Source: Argentina anserina
Taxonomy: Eukaryota > Streptophyta > Magnoliopsida > Rosales > Rosaceae
Assembly: GCF_933775445.1 (NCBI RefSeq)
Contig: NC_065875.1
Coordinates: 4,539,001 to 4,603,000 of the forward strand
Length of the DNA stretch: 64,000 nucleotides
Reading direction: 5' to 3'
This document shows, piece by piece, positions 48,200-59,270 of the stretch. Below the pieces are notes generated by a model. It was not told the origin of the DNA, searched no databases, and saw only the letters and a program-made list of their open reading frames with translations. Each line of letters opens with the position of its first letter. Within the stretch, counting starts at the first letter, position 1. Both the position numbers and the translations under genes were made by a program.

Positions 48200-50557
48200 T
48201 TACACCAAAAGTTCAAAGTTGAGCCTAGGCCTAAGGTAGGGATGGATGAAAACCTTGCCTTCATCTCAGCCACCACCACCGCCGTCGATGAGGCTTCCGA
48301 CGGTCATTTCTTCCAACACCATTTTACCTCCATGTCAAGACCTAATCAATCCAAGTTTTGATTTCTCGCCGTTGTATCTGGCTAGAAGAATTAGAGGAGC
48401 TGCATAATCTGTTTAAAACTTAACAATTGAGCATTGTCACCTACAACCCGAGAATTGAAGATTCAGATCCGATCTCCTTCGTCAAATCTCCCTGCCTTAG
48501 GCTATGAAGAAAGTCTGGCAATCCTTGTAAGACGCAACATCAAACGCGTGCAGCGAGTCTTGCAAAATCACAGCACCACAAACTCTACCCTCCATTAGAG
48601 ACCGCTGCCGACAAGGGCCTTGCGCAGATTTGACAAAGGGGTTCTGCGTCGGTCTGCTATGTTGGTTGCCTCCAAAACCCTAGAGAGGGAAGGGAGAGCG
48701 GCGTTGTATTCCTCACTAATCTACGTAACCTTTAATACGTTCATTTATTGATTCTATTCTTACTACTGTTGTAGTGTTCTTCATATCAATTCTTTTTCTT
48801 CTTTTTTTAAATCATTCAAATATCAATTTTTATTTGATTGATCAATTCTTATCAAAGTATAGCATTCGTATTTAATTCTTGAAAATTGAATTTTACCTTA
48901 TCAAGAGTTTTCAATATTCTTGATCAAGAACTGATGGCTTCCTTACCAAGAACCGACTCAAAGTAGTGATGGATCTATGAGAGTCCTAGCTTTTGTTGGG
49001 TAAAATTTGATCAAGTCATAAATAATTCTCTTTTCTACTGGGTGAAATCTCAAGCTCTGTTGCCAAATACCGACTTTCATTCATTTTTTTTCCTTTTAAA
49101 ACACTCAGCTCATCATTTTCTTCCTCCTCACTCGTTTCACCCTTCACTAATCTAGTACTCTTCAGATCTTGCCAGAATCAAACCAGTTCTCTGATTAGGG
49201 CTTACAGAGTGAAGTTGCATACGCTTCCCCCCATTGGACCCACTCATTTTCATCTTTTTCGCTCCCTTAGTTTTGGACTCTAGAACCTGCTACTATTTAG
49301 ATGTTGACATCACACTTGCACTATACACCAAACTGCTTTGCACCTCCTAACTAAAACACAACCGTCTCAAACTAAATATCTCCTCTCTTAAAGCAATCTC
49401 AAGAGCTACAACACTCGATAACCATCCATCAACTATCAATGTTGAGGCGATAGACTACCCGTCCAACAACGCACAACACCGGCATGGCGGCATTGCCTCA
49501 ACTAGTGGAAGTTGAAATTAAGAAAAAATGGAGTGGTGAGAAGTGTGGTGTAGAGAAGCTTGGTTGGGTATTTATAATAAATTTCTAACATCAAAATTTC
49601 TACACATATTGGATAATAGAATGTTTTACTTTCTAACAGTAATTAATTATACACAGAGTATATAATTCTCACTCTTTAGGCACTGACCGGGTTTTTAAGG
49701 GCCGGACCATTCAGGCCCGGCGGCCTTATGTCAGGCTTTAATGGGCTGAGTTGCAAGTCGAGCCCGGGCTTTACGACCTGTGCTTTTACCCACAAGATCA
49801 TACTGGAATGAGCTTTGTGCTTAGCCGGACGCTTTCGGGCCCGCGTGCTAAAAGATAACTCTTATGATTACACATGGTTTTAGGCAAATTAGTGTGGTTT
49901 CGTTACTTCTTGGGGAGGAGAATGCAAAACGAAAAGAAATCCCACGTGCAGCAGAGGAGCCGACATTGTTAGCCACGTTACTAAGTAGCTATGTATGTCC
50001 CGAAAGAAGGTTAACAATTATGATTCAGAGGAAAATTGCTTAATTTAGTAGTTATTAAGCGATTAAGTATGTAGTGAGGCGACCATGCACATGGGAATAT
50101 TATGAGGTGGGGCGGGCATGGTTGGCTGAGCTATAACAATAATGGAGAAACTACAGTAGTTTGCCAATGCTTCTCCATTTCCACTTAATTGTTAATGTTC
50201 TGATTGTTCTCTGATTAAATTATTGTAGCTTTTTATATGAAATTAATGGACCCTTGACCTTTTATTAATTTGATGATTTTGCAAATACTTTTATATGATT
50301 ATTTGTTTCGAATTTTGTTCATAAAATCCGCCAATCAATAATCACTATTGAATTGTTTTATTACTGTTTTCATTAACCTAATACTTTGTTAATTAGTCTA
50401 CATTTCACTTTTGTAATTGAGAAATCATGAGATAGATTCAAGAAAATTTATTATTCTATTCACTTGTACTTGTTATTCGGAATGAAAAAGGGTTTATTCA
50501 TACTCATTACTAGGTTATTTACAAATATATCCTTATATAAAAATGTGATGGAGAGTC
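48200..50557. other. no recognised gene
   Basis: 48240-48420 has a short open segment (MDENLAFISATTTAVDEA) without a known domain. 49680-49860 is a GC-rich repeat block (gggccggacc, ggcccggcgg) like 27660-27800. The rest is AT-rich. No tRNA or transposon ends are clear. Confidence 0.4.
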
Positions 50558-51394
50558 TGTCACACCCAGGAACTAGTTTCGTCGTAACACGATATTGTTC
50601 GCTTTAGATACTCTCTTCTCTGGTCCTCACGGTTTTGTTTCTGTGAGCTCACGAGCAACTTCCCAATAGGTCACTCATCATCCAAAGCCAGTGAGTCCCT
50701 AAAAGACCTCGTGTTAGATGGAGGTAAGCATGTACATATAAGACACATCAACCTTTCTCTGTTGGCCAATATGAGATATTACAATCTACCCCCCTTATGA
50801 GTCTGACACTTTCGTCGGCACACTCGCACCACACGACAGAGTGACTTTGATACCAAATTGTCACACTTTGGGACCAGCTCCGCTGTAACCCGATATTGTC
50901 CGCTTTGGGCACTTTCCTCTCTGTTCCTTATGGTTTTGTTTCTAGGACCTCACGAGCAACTTCCCAATAAGTCACCCATCTTGGGATTTCTCTAAGCTCA
51001 ATTTGCTTAACTTCGGAGTTTTCATCCCCTCATAAGCCATTGAGCCCTCAAAAAGACTCATGTTAAATGGAGGTGGACATGTACATATAAAATACATCAC
51101 CACCTCTCCGTTGACCGATGTGGGATATTACAATACTCCATAACTGTTAAATTGTCACACCCAAGTACCAGCTATGCCGTAACACGATATTGTCTGCTTT
51201 GGGCACTCTCCTCGCTGGCACTCACGGTTTTGTTTCTGGGAGCTCACGAGTAACTTTCCAGTAGGTCACTCATCATGAGATTGCTCTAGGTAACTTGCTT
51301 AACTTTGGAGTTCTCATCCCTCTGAAGTTAGTGAGATGAGCATGTACATATAAGACACATCACTCATTCTCCATTAGCCCAGGTGGGATATTAT
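50558..51394 (-). mobile_element. Cassandra TRIM array with three LTRs
   Basis: Three direct copies of a TGTCACACC...GATATTACA repeat: A 50558-50783, B 50859-51132, C 51153-51394. On the minus strand, B is followed by atTTGGTATCAAAG (a tRNA-Met-like primer site) and A is preceded by AAGGGGGGTAGAT (polypurine tract). A and B are thus the LTRs of one TRIM with an internal domain of about 75 bp. C is joined to B by only about 20 bp. Each LTR carries sequence derived from 5S rRNA, which defines Cassandra. Copy A has lost the segment between gtcactcatc and gagtccc, removing its A-box; copy C has lost its exact terminal CA. No coding capacity. Confidence 0.9.
50948..51028 (-). promoter_or_regulatory. 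5S-rRNA-like internal pol III promoter in Cassandra LTR B
   Basis: The minus strand reads ...AACTCCGAAGTTAAGC (A-box, plus-strand 51005-51020), then CCCAAGATGGGTGAC with TGGGAAGT (C-box, about 50960-50985), then GCTCGTGAGG. These are the 5S gene internal control elements with a few changes. Known for Cassandra: the 5S-like block is conserved in sequence and position; transcription here is inferred. Confidence 0.8.
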
Positions 51395-52640
51395 TGAGCA
51401 ATTTTGCATGGTTAAACATTTCATTCCACGGGAATAAAAATAATACATACCCCTCATCCGGAATGAAGAATGATGAATGATTATGGGTTTAGCAGCGGGT
51501 CCCATACGATTTTTCTAATTCGTCTGGAATGAATCTCATTACCTTGAAGTAAACGAGCCCTAAGGGGGCATACCGTTTACCCATTGTACTAAATGGGAAA
51601 CTATATATATTACACATTTGCCTTCAAAGCAACTCATTTTTCAATTTCTCATGATGGATCTGTATTTTCTTTCCTGTTTAGAGATACTGTATTACTTTTC
51701 TTATAGTGGGTTAGTTGATAATTATCATGGAAGAATAGCACATTTGAGGAGCAAATACATCATTGCAACAACACATCTTTCTTTCTTTTTGGCTACAACG
51801 ACAAATTTATATTTAACTGTGGTAAACCGTGAACAAGGTTTTAAAATGCCGAAATCACTTTCTATTTACGTTCCATATAGATTATAAAGAATTCGATATT
51901 GTATTTAAAGTTTTAGTCATGTCATATAAAGTTATTTATTTACGCATAAATACAAGTTAAAGAGACGTTGAAATCTACCATTTAAGGATTGTGGTTGTAA
52001 TTAACGTTGTTTAGGCCTTACATATCGCATTTTGATGCCGATTGTATCCATCAATACCAATTTTGACATGCTTTGATTTTGTTGCCACACAATAGAGACA
52101 GGAGTCCAATATTTATGCTCAACAACGTAACCAATATCATTCGGAAATTTCCACTCCTCAACAACCTAACAACTCTTGCAGCACTTCATACAAGAACTAA
52201 CAGTGTCACCAATTGTAGTCACATTCATCCACAGATGACTCATATCACATTCAAAGGAGTGTAGCATTGCCGGAAAAATTGTGAATAAGAGAGAGGACGA
52301 CCTTCGAGTTGATAGTTATGCGCTATCGCCTACAAAGCCACCAAAGGTTGCGTTAGGGGGGGGGGGGCTTTTTAGCTCCCCTGCTTATAAGCAATGAAGA
52401 GGAAAGTGTTTGGTAACTCCCCTCCACACAGCTTCTGAGAAAAGCCTTGGTTTTTTTTCTTTAAAAGCAAAAGTAAGGGGAGACCTCCTTTTGGAAGCCG
52501 TAAGCTGCTTCTGCACTGTAGCGGGAGTACTGCAGTTTAATGAACATTTCAAAATACCAGCTATTTCCCTCACTCTCTTAAACAAATTACAAAGCTGAGC
52601 CACTTGTTTTCTACGCCGCTCTCTCTCCACATATTTGAAC
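51395..52640. other. no recognised gene
   Basis: An 89-codon open frame at 51618-51887 is rich in Leu/Tyr and has no known domain. A G-run of about 13 lies at 52357-52369. The C/T-balanced segment 52380-52640 looks like a leader of the low-confidence exon that follows. Confidence 0.35.
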
Positions 52641-52659
52641 AGAGACACAAAACATTGGC

Positions 52660-52751
52660 ATGGATGGAAGCCATTTGAGGAAGAGCTTGATACAGATTCC
52701 ATGGCGAAGTTCTTCCACTGACACATCTGGGTTCTCTCCCTTCGATTCTGA
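52660..52751 (+). other. possible first exon of an unrecognised gene or transcript
   Basis: The ATG at 52660 opens MDGSHLRKSLIQIPWRSS and then STDTSGFSPFDSE, ending at a good donor (gag|gtatct at about 52751). The downstream sequence is AT-rich and contains foldback element 2 in what would be the intron. A possible later open segment is 54879-55151 (FEDDVFGQGQYTPIVYHLQR). I recognise no protein family, and the exons are not proven to belong together. Confidence 0.3.
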
Positions 52752-52924
52752 GGTATCTTTCGTTCTCTTCAAATTCAAACTATGGGTAGTTGTTGGGGTA
52801 GATTTGGTGAATCTGGTAAATATGGGTACTTGGTATAAATATGTTTGTGATTTGGATTTCGATGAATTTAATGTTTAGAACAACTTGTACTTTTTTTTTC
52901 CTTTGATTCTGCTCATTTCTCTTT

Positions 52925-54135
52925 GAGTTTTTTTCACCAACAGTCCCTCAACTCTGATGTACCTACCAATGTGATACCTCAACTCTTAATCGTACCAATG
53001 TGATACCCAGACTCTAGTATTGCTATCATTGAAGTACTTCCGTTAGTTTTTTTTCAACTTTTCCGTTATCTTGGTGACGTGGCAGGTACGTGAGGCCCAC
53101 AAATAGGGTTAAAAGACAAAATTAACCTCATCTGAGAGGAGCAATGTTTTTCCCGCCCTTTACCTTGAGAAAGACACCCAACAATTCCAATTTTGGCGCC
53201 AATTTTCCTTCCATACTCCTTAATTTGTGTCTCTTATCTAAACTAAAGAACTACCGCCAACCAGTCGACCACAATCTGATAAAACCTAGATCAATCTCAT
53301 TTTCTATTTTTACCCTAGCACTTGTTAAACTAACAGAATAAATATAGAAATTTATATGGAACATCTCATTTCCACAATCTCATAAGAATATAAAAACACA
53401 TAACTTAACGAAATTCAAATACATGTTTAAGTACCATTAGTTGCCACCTTTTATGTTGATCTGCCATGATTTTTGCTTGTAAGAACTAATGGTACATGTA
53501 GTTGAATTTCGTACATCTTTACAGAGGCTCAGATCCAATTTGGAAATACGAAATTTCAACTACATGTACTATTAGTTCTTACAAGCAAAAATCATGGCAG
53601 ATCAACATAAAAGGTGGCAACTAATGGTACTTAAACATGTATTTGAATTTCGTTAAGTTATGTGTTTTTATATTCTTATGAGATTGTGGAAATGAGATGT
53701 TCCATATAAATTTCTATATTTATTCTGTTAGTTTAACAAGTGCTAGGGTAAAAATAGAAAATGAGATTGATCTAGGTTTTATCAGATTGTGGTCGACTGG
53801 TTGGCGGTAGTTCTTTAGTTTAGATAAGAGACACAAATTAAGGAGTCGGGAGGGAAAATTGGCGCCAAAATTGGAATTGTTGGGTGTCTTTCTCAAGGTA
53901 AAGGACGGGAAAAACATTGCTCCTCTTAGATGAGGTTAATTTTGTCTTTTAACCCTCTTTGTAGGCCTCACGTACCTGCCACGTCACCAAGATAACGGAA
54001 AAGTTGAAAAAAACTAACGGAAGTACTTCAATGATAGCAATACTAGAGTTTGGGTATCACATTGGTACGATTAAGAGTTGAGGTATCACATTGGTAGGTA
54101 CACCAGAGTTGAGGGACTGTTGGTGAAAAAAACTC
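52925..54135. mobile_element. Foldback Mutator-like element, copy 2
   Basis: Same family as 683-1884. Arms of about 587 bp (52925-53511 and 53549-54135) surround a loop of only 37 bp, with ends gagttttttt / aaaaaaactc and a perfect 9-bp duplication tttctcttt at 52916-52924 and 54136-54144. The left-arm E2F-like site is kept (53149-53158); the right-arm one is changed from GGGCGGGAAA to GGACGGGAAA. Its loop is simpler than in copy 1, so this copy may be nearer the ancestral form. It lies about 2.4 kb upstream of the ARF start codon. Confidence 0.93.
53149..53158 (+). promoter_or_regulatory. E2F-like site in left arm of foldback element 2
   Basis: TTTCCCGCCC fits TTTSSCGS. The TTGGCGCCAA palindrome of the same arm is kept near 53194-53203 and again in the right arm near 53869-53878. 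Confidence 0.4.
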
Positions 54136-54144
54136 TTTCTCTTT

Positions 54145-56100
54145 TGAATAGGAAGTTTGGATAATGCGAAATTGAATTGATTGATGAGAATATTTTGAAT
54201 TTGGTTATTCTCGATTCTTGGTATAATTGCAATGATAGAACCAAGTTCTATCAATTGGGAACTGAAATTGGCATAAGGATAATCACAGGAGACAAGTAAA
54301 CGAACTTTAACCCTTATGCATTTCATTTGATGCTTAGTTGATCATCCATGGATACATAACATTTGCTGTATTAATCTGTTTGAATTCTTTAATTATTTCT
54401 CCTTATTCATGCTCTGAGAATCTTTTTAGTTTGTTCATGTTGAGGATAGAATTTATCGACTTAACCAAGATATAGATCTAGCTACTAATGGCGAAAATTG
54501 GCTATGATTTTAAAAGTGAAATTCTAATGAATGCAAGGAACTGTGTTTTAGTGATTGAATATTTATGCTTGGGAAACAATTCACTCATTGATTGTAATTT
54601 ATATTTATTTCCATATGCACTTTGAAGTTTAATTGCAGGTCGTCTGTACTGTCAATTGTTGACAAGCAACATTGAAGTTTAGTCATGTAGTTCATGTGTA
54701 TGACATTGGTTGATAAGCAGTAAACTTGTAGTTCGTGTGTGTTGTTTTAGTCTTGTCCATCTAGCTTAAGCCATCAATGTCTTATCTTGTAAAGGAAATC
54801 AAACCTATACTATTTTTTGTTATGGGTATGTGAATGACATATAATATCAGGATAAAAATTAGTTAACTGGAGTGACTGTTGACTGATGGAATGTTTGCTT
54901 GGATGAGTAGTAAGGTGCTCAGGCATATGTGGTCACGAAGATGCATCAACATGAATAGCACGGAAGGGGCGAAAGTTTTAGAGTATAAATATTTTGAAGA
55001 TGATGTATTTGGACAGGGTCAATATACTCCTATAGTTTATCATCTGCAAAGAAAATCCCCAACTTGGCTTACCACTTTTGCCTTAGCAGATGCACTCATC
55101 CTCCTAGAGGAAACTTGGATAGCATACATGAGATGCAATACAAGTCTTTGACTCTAGTTCTCTATAATGGATTCGCAATGGTGCAGTAATCAAGAGTGTT
55201 ATGTGTAAGGACTTGCTGCCAAATATGTATCAACAAGTTTGGGGCTTGGGATCGTACTACTTTAGAAAGTAATGCACTAGCTGAGAAAGTCATTGTAAAA
55301 AAGAATAGTATTTACAAAAAAAAATGTCTCCTAATCATCTATTATACCTTAGTTACTTCTTATTTACATTATGTTAATTATATGCATACCATAAAATTAC
55401 ATATGTAAGAATAATATTTATGGAGATAGCGAAAAACTTAAGATTAAACTCACCATTAAAAGACCACTGAATTTTAAAAGCAATTGACCAATTTAAGTCA
55501 AAAATCGTAGGGTGTCCAAATATATCATTATACAATTAAAAAACAAAAGTTAGTTTTGAGTTTTGTTATTGACAACACTAATAAAAAGACAATTTATCAA
55601 ACACTCAACTATTTTATTTTTCAGCAGTTTATTCTAAAAAAAAAAAGCAGAAGACCGTTTTTTTATAAAATCCAGCTGCACTAAACATATTCAAAGAGAA
55701 ATGCTTAGGAAACATGAGTCCTCGACTCCTCGTCGTTGACAGGGCGACGAAACTCCTACCTTCATCACATGATTCACAGCTTTCGAAGTTTCCGTCCTCA
55801 ATTGATGCTAGCTTTCGGCGTCCGGAAAAGAAAAATTGAAAAACAAGGCTTCTCTGTTTTATTTAGAAGAAATTCGGGAACAACTGTCCATGTTATTGTA
55901 AAATTAAAAAAATGAAGTAACCACGGTTAACCAAAAATCAAGAACAAACCCCCAACCCGAGGTCAACCAAGAGGGCATAGCCCATTCGTCAGTGCCATCC
56001 CCAAGGGCAGGTAGAAAGAGAAAGCACGAAGAAAAATGGAAGAGTTGTTTATTTTGATGTAAAAAGGGTAGCACTGAGAGGGAAGGAGAGAGAGGAAGAA
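54145..56100. other. intergenic region upstream of the ARF gene
   Basis: 54879-55151 is open (MTDGMFAWMSSKVL...), with no known domain. A TGTCTC auxin-response-element core occurs at 55325-55330, about 1.2 kb before the ARF start codon; a six-base match alone is weak. 55700-55850 is more GC-rich, without a gene I recognise. Confidence 0.35.
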
Positions 56101-56120
56101 CAAACAGAGGAAAGGGGAAA

Positions 56121-56141
56121 ATGTGTGTCTGGGCTGTGTAG
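56121..56141 (+). other. possible short upstream ORF (6 codons) in the ARF leader
   Basis: ATGTGTGTCTGGGCTGTGTAG encodes MCVWAV. It matters only if transcription starts before 56121, which I cannot fix from sequence. The C/T-rich tract 56170-56350 looks like leader rather than promoter. Confidence 0.3.
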
Positions 56142-56466
56142 GGAAAGATAGGGGGCAAAGCTTCAGCATTTGGTCGCTCTTAATCTCAGCACGCCCTCCT
56201 TTTTTGTTGCTTCCTTGTTCCCTCCTTTTTCGGGTCGCCGTCTTCCGTCTTCCTCATCCTCCTCGCCGGAAAAAGCCTCTACCTTTCCCGGAAAAGTCTC
56301 CCCCTTTTTTTCTCACTTTCTCAGATTCCCTTTTTTCCCTTCTTCTTGGGTATTTTGATAACAGTCTTTGCTGTGCTGATCTGAGCTGAGCTTGGACTCA
56401 ACTTGATTGGTGATCTGAGTACGACCCAGAAGCTGAGAACAGCTCAGATATCAGTTTGGTGGCGAG

Positions 56467-56478
56467 ATGAGCAAGTGA
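56467..56478 (+). other. minimal upstream ORF (MSK) in the ARF 5' leader
   Basis: ATGAGCAAGTGA ends 61 bases before the main start codon and is the only ATG between 56142 and 56540. Several ARF mRNAs (ETTIN and MONOPTEROS in Arabidopsis) are controlled by upstream ORFs, so a role in translation or reinitiation is plausible but inferred. Confidence 0.5.
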
Positions 56479-56539
56479 GATTTTAGTTCTGCATCCGATT
56501 GTTTCGTCGATTATAAATCCGAGCCCGCCGGAGGAAGCA

Positions 56540-59232
56540 ATGAAACAGCCGGCGAACGGCAGTTTATCCGGAGGCGCCGCGCTCAATTCCGGCGAAGGTC
56601 GGTGACTTTATCTTTCTAGAAATCCTATGTGTACTCGTTTTGTTTTGGATTTATGTGTGTTTCTTACATCGTGTTGGGTTCGTTACAATGTTTTTGTACG
56701 GACTCTGGATTCTCTTAACTGTCACGAGATTCCAAATTCTGGTACTTTTTTGTTTTTCCGGGAAACAAAAGCCAGAAAATTCCGGGATGGGGGATTTTGT
56801 TTCTTATGAATGGGTGCTTGACACGTGTGCAGGAGGAGATAATGTGAAGATCATAAACCCGGAGCTGTGGCAGGCCTGCGCCGGGCCGCTGGCGAACTTG
56901 CCGCCGGCGGGGACCCACGTGGTGTACTTCCCTCAAGGTCACAGCGAACAGGTGGGTGGATATATGTGATCATTTCGAGCTGTATAAGTAGCTTTTGTTA
57001 TGAATGCTGTTCTTGTTTTTCAGTGTTGTGATGAAGTGGTGATCATCTATCTGTTGATAGCAACTACTTGATGAGCTTTGTATTCTAAATGCTTGGTACA
57101 TTTTGGGGAAGTTTTGGTTGTTCTTGTTGCTATGATTGGTATGTTATGGTTTTAGCTCCATTGTGATGTGGGTTGTGGTTTTTGCCTCATGGAGTAGTCT
57201 TATTTAAAAAGCTTGGCAAAAAGAGGATGGTATTCATTTCAGTGTGGGCTCATTATTTCTGGGTTGTTTTGGTTGGTACTATTGTGGTGGTACACTAAGT
57301 ATTAAGTTAAGGTAGTTGTGTTCATTAGTGGAAAGTTTTACTACCCTTTCTTCTTTTAGCATTAGTGGTGGGATTTGGGAAAAGTTAATTATTAAATTGT
57401 ACCTATCGAACATTATTAGTGGTAAATCAATAGTTAATAATTAGTCAACGTTCTGAAAGTGAAAATGTTTGATTTCAGGTTGCTGCATCTATGAAAAAGG
57501 ATGTTGATGCTCAAATTCCGAACTATCCAAATCTTCCCTCCAAGCTGCTATGTGTCCTTCACAGTGTCACATTGCAAGTACGGATGGTTATTTAAACTCA
57601 AGCATCACCATATTCATAGATTATTGTTGTTGATCATTCGTCATTGAATACTGAACTCATTTTTAATCTTCTAGGCGGACCCTGAAACTGATGAAGTTTA
57701 TGCTCAAATGACACTCCAACCTGTACCCTCAGTAAGTACTATGTTCCAACTGACTTTCCAGTCAGTCTACAACTTTAGAAACTTGAATGTATCAAATTAT
57801 TGGTCTGCAGTTTGACAAGGAGGCATTATTGAGATCTGATCTTGCCCTGAAATCCAATAAGCCCCAACCGGAGTTTTTCTGTAAGACATTGACAGCCAGT
57901 GATACAAGCACACATGGAGGTTTCTCTGTTCCCCGCCGTGCTGCAGAGAAGATTTTTCCTCCTCTTGTAAGCACTCTCACCTTATTTCAATGGTTCACGA
58001 CACTATGTACAAAGTTTAATAATGTTTCTGCTTAATTGCACATAGGATTTTAACATGCAACCACCTGCTCAAGAAATCGTTGCCAGGGATTTGCATGATA
58101 CTGTTTGGACCTTCCGTCATATCTATCGGGGTATGTTGTCATGTTAGACACTTGAAATTGACATGTACGATAAAGTGCCATTGTCATCTTGCAGCTAACC
58201 ATCTGCTGTCGCCCCTTAATTTGCCTATCCAGGACAACCAAAACGCCACTTGCTTACGACAGGATGGAGCCTATTTGTTAGTGGGAAGAGGCTTTTTGCT
58301 GGTGATGCTGTCTTGTTCATTAGGTAATCACAACAAATTGAAAAGTTTTGGTAGTTCCTATTCAAAGAATTATTTTGTCAAGTACAAATATTTGTGGTGA
58401 AAACCTTGTTTTGAGAAATATATATATATATATATATATTGTTTCCTTCCTTGTTTTATACTACAAAATTTAGGAATCACATAAGTAACTTCTGATTCAT
58501 GACCAGGGATGAAAAGCAGCAGCTTCTCTTGGGCATTAGACGTGCGAACAGGCAACCAGCCAACCTATCATCATCAGTTTTGTCAAGTGACAGTATGCAT
58601 ATTGGAATTTTGGCAGCTGCAGCTCATGCTGCTGCGAACAATAGCATCTTCACAGTGTTCTACAATCCTAGGTGAGCATCTTTATTTTATATATATTTTT
58701 TTATCCTGAGAAACTTTATTTCTTTATTTGATGACAATAAAATGCCTATTGTGGGACAATTTATTCTGAAGTAACAGAAAATTCTTATCCTATGTGCAGG
58801 GCTAGTCCATCAGAATTTGTTATCCCTTTGGCTAAGTACTACAAGGCAGTTTGTGCGAACCAACTATCGTTGGGCATGCGCTTTCGTATGATGTTTGAAA
58901 CTGAGGACTCAGGAACAAGAAGGTAGTTGTATAGAAGTATTGCAGTTTAAGTTCTATGTAGGACATCAATAATCAATAATGCTAGTACTTCACCATCTAG
59001 TAACGCTGATGTCGTATATGTCGAACAATGATTCTCATGGTTTATTAATGAATAATCACCTTATATAATTTGTAGATTCAGTTTCTATGGTTTTGACTAA
59101 TAAATGTGATTGTAATTTTGGAATTGAAATGAGAAGCTTTTGGTCTGCAGATACATGGGTACAATAACAGGAATCACTGATCTTGATCCTGTTAGATGGA
59201 AGAACTCACAATGGCGTAATTTGCAAGTAAAT

Positions 59233-59270
<38 letters not shown>

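Noticed and set aside
55325..55330. TGTCTC auxin-response element upstream of ARF
   Set aside because: A single six-base match over 1 kb is expected by chance; not listed as a site.
56170..56389. Apparent long upstream frames of 62-88 codons in the ARF leader
   Set aside because: Neither starts with ATG; they run through a C/T-rich leader. Only the short ATG-initiated uORFs are kept.
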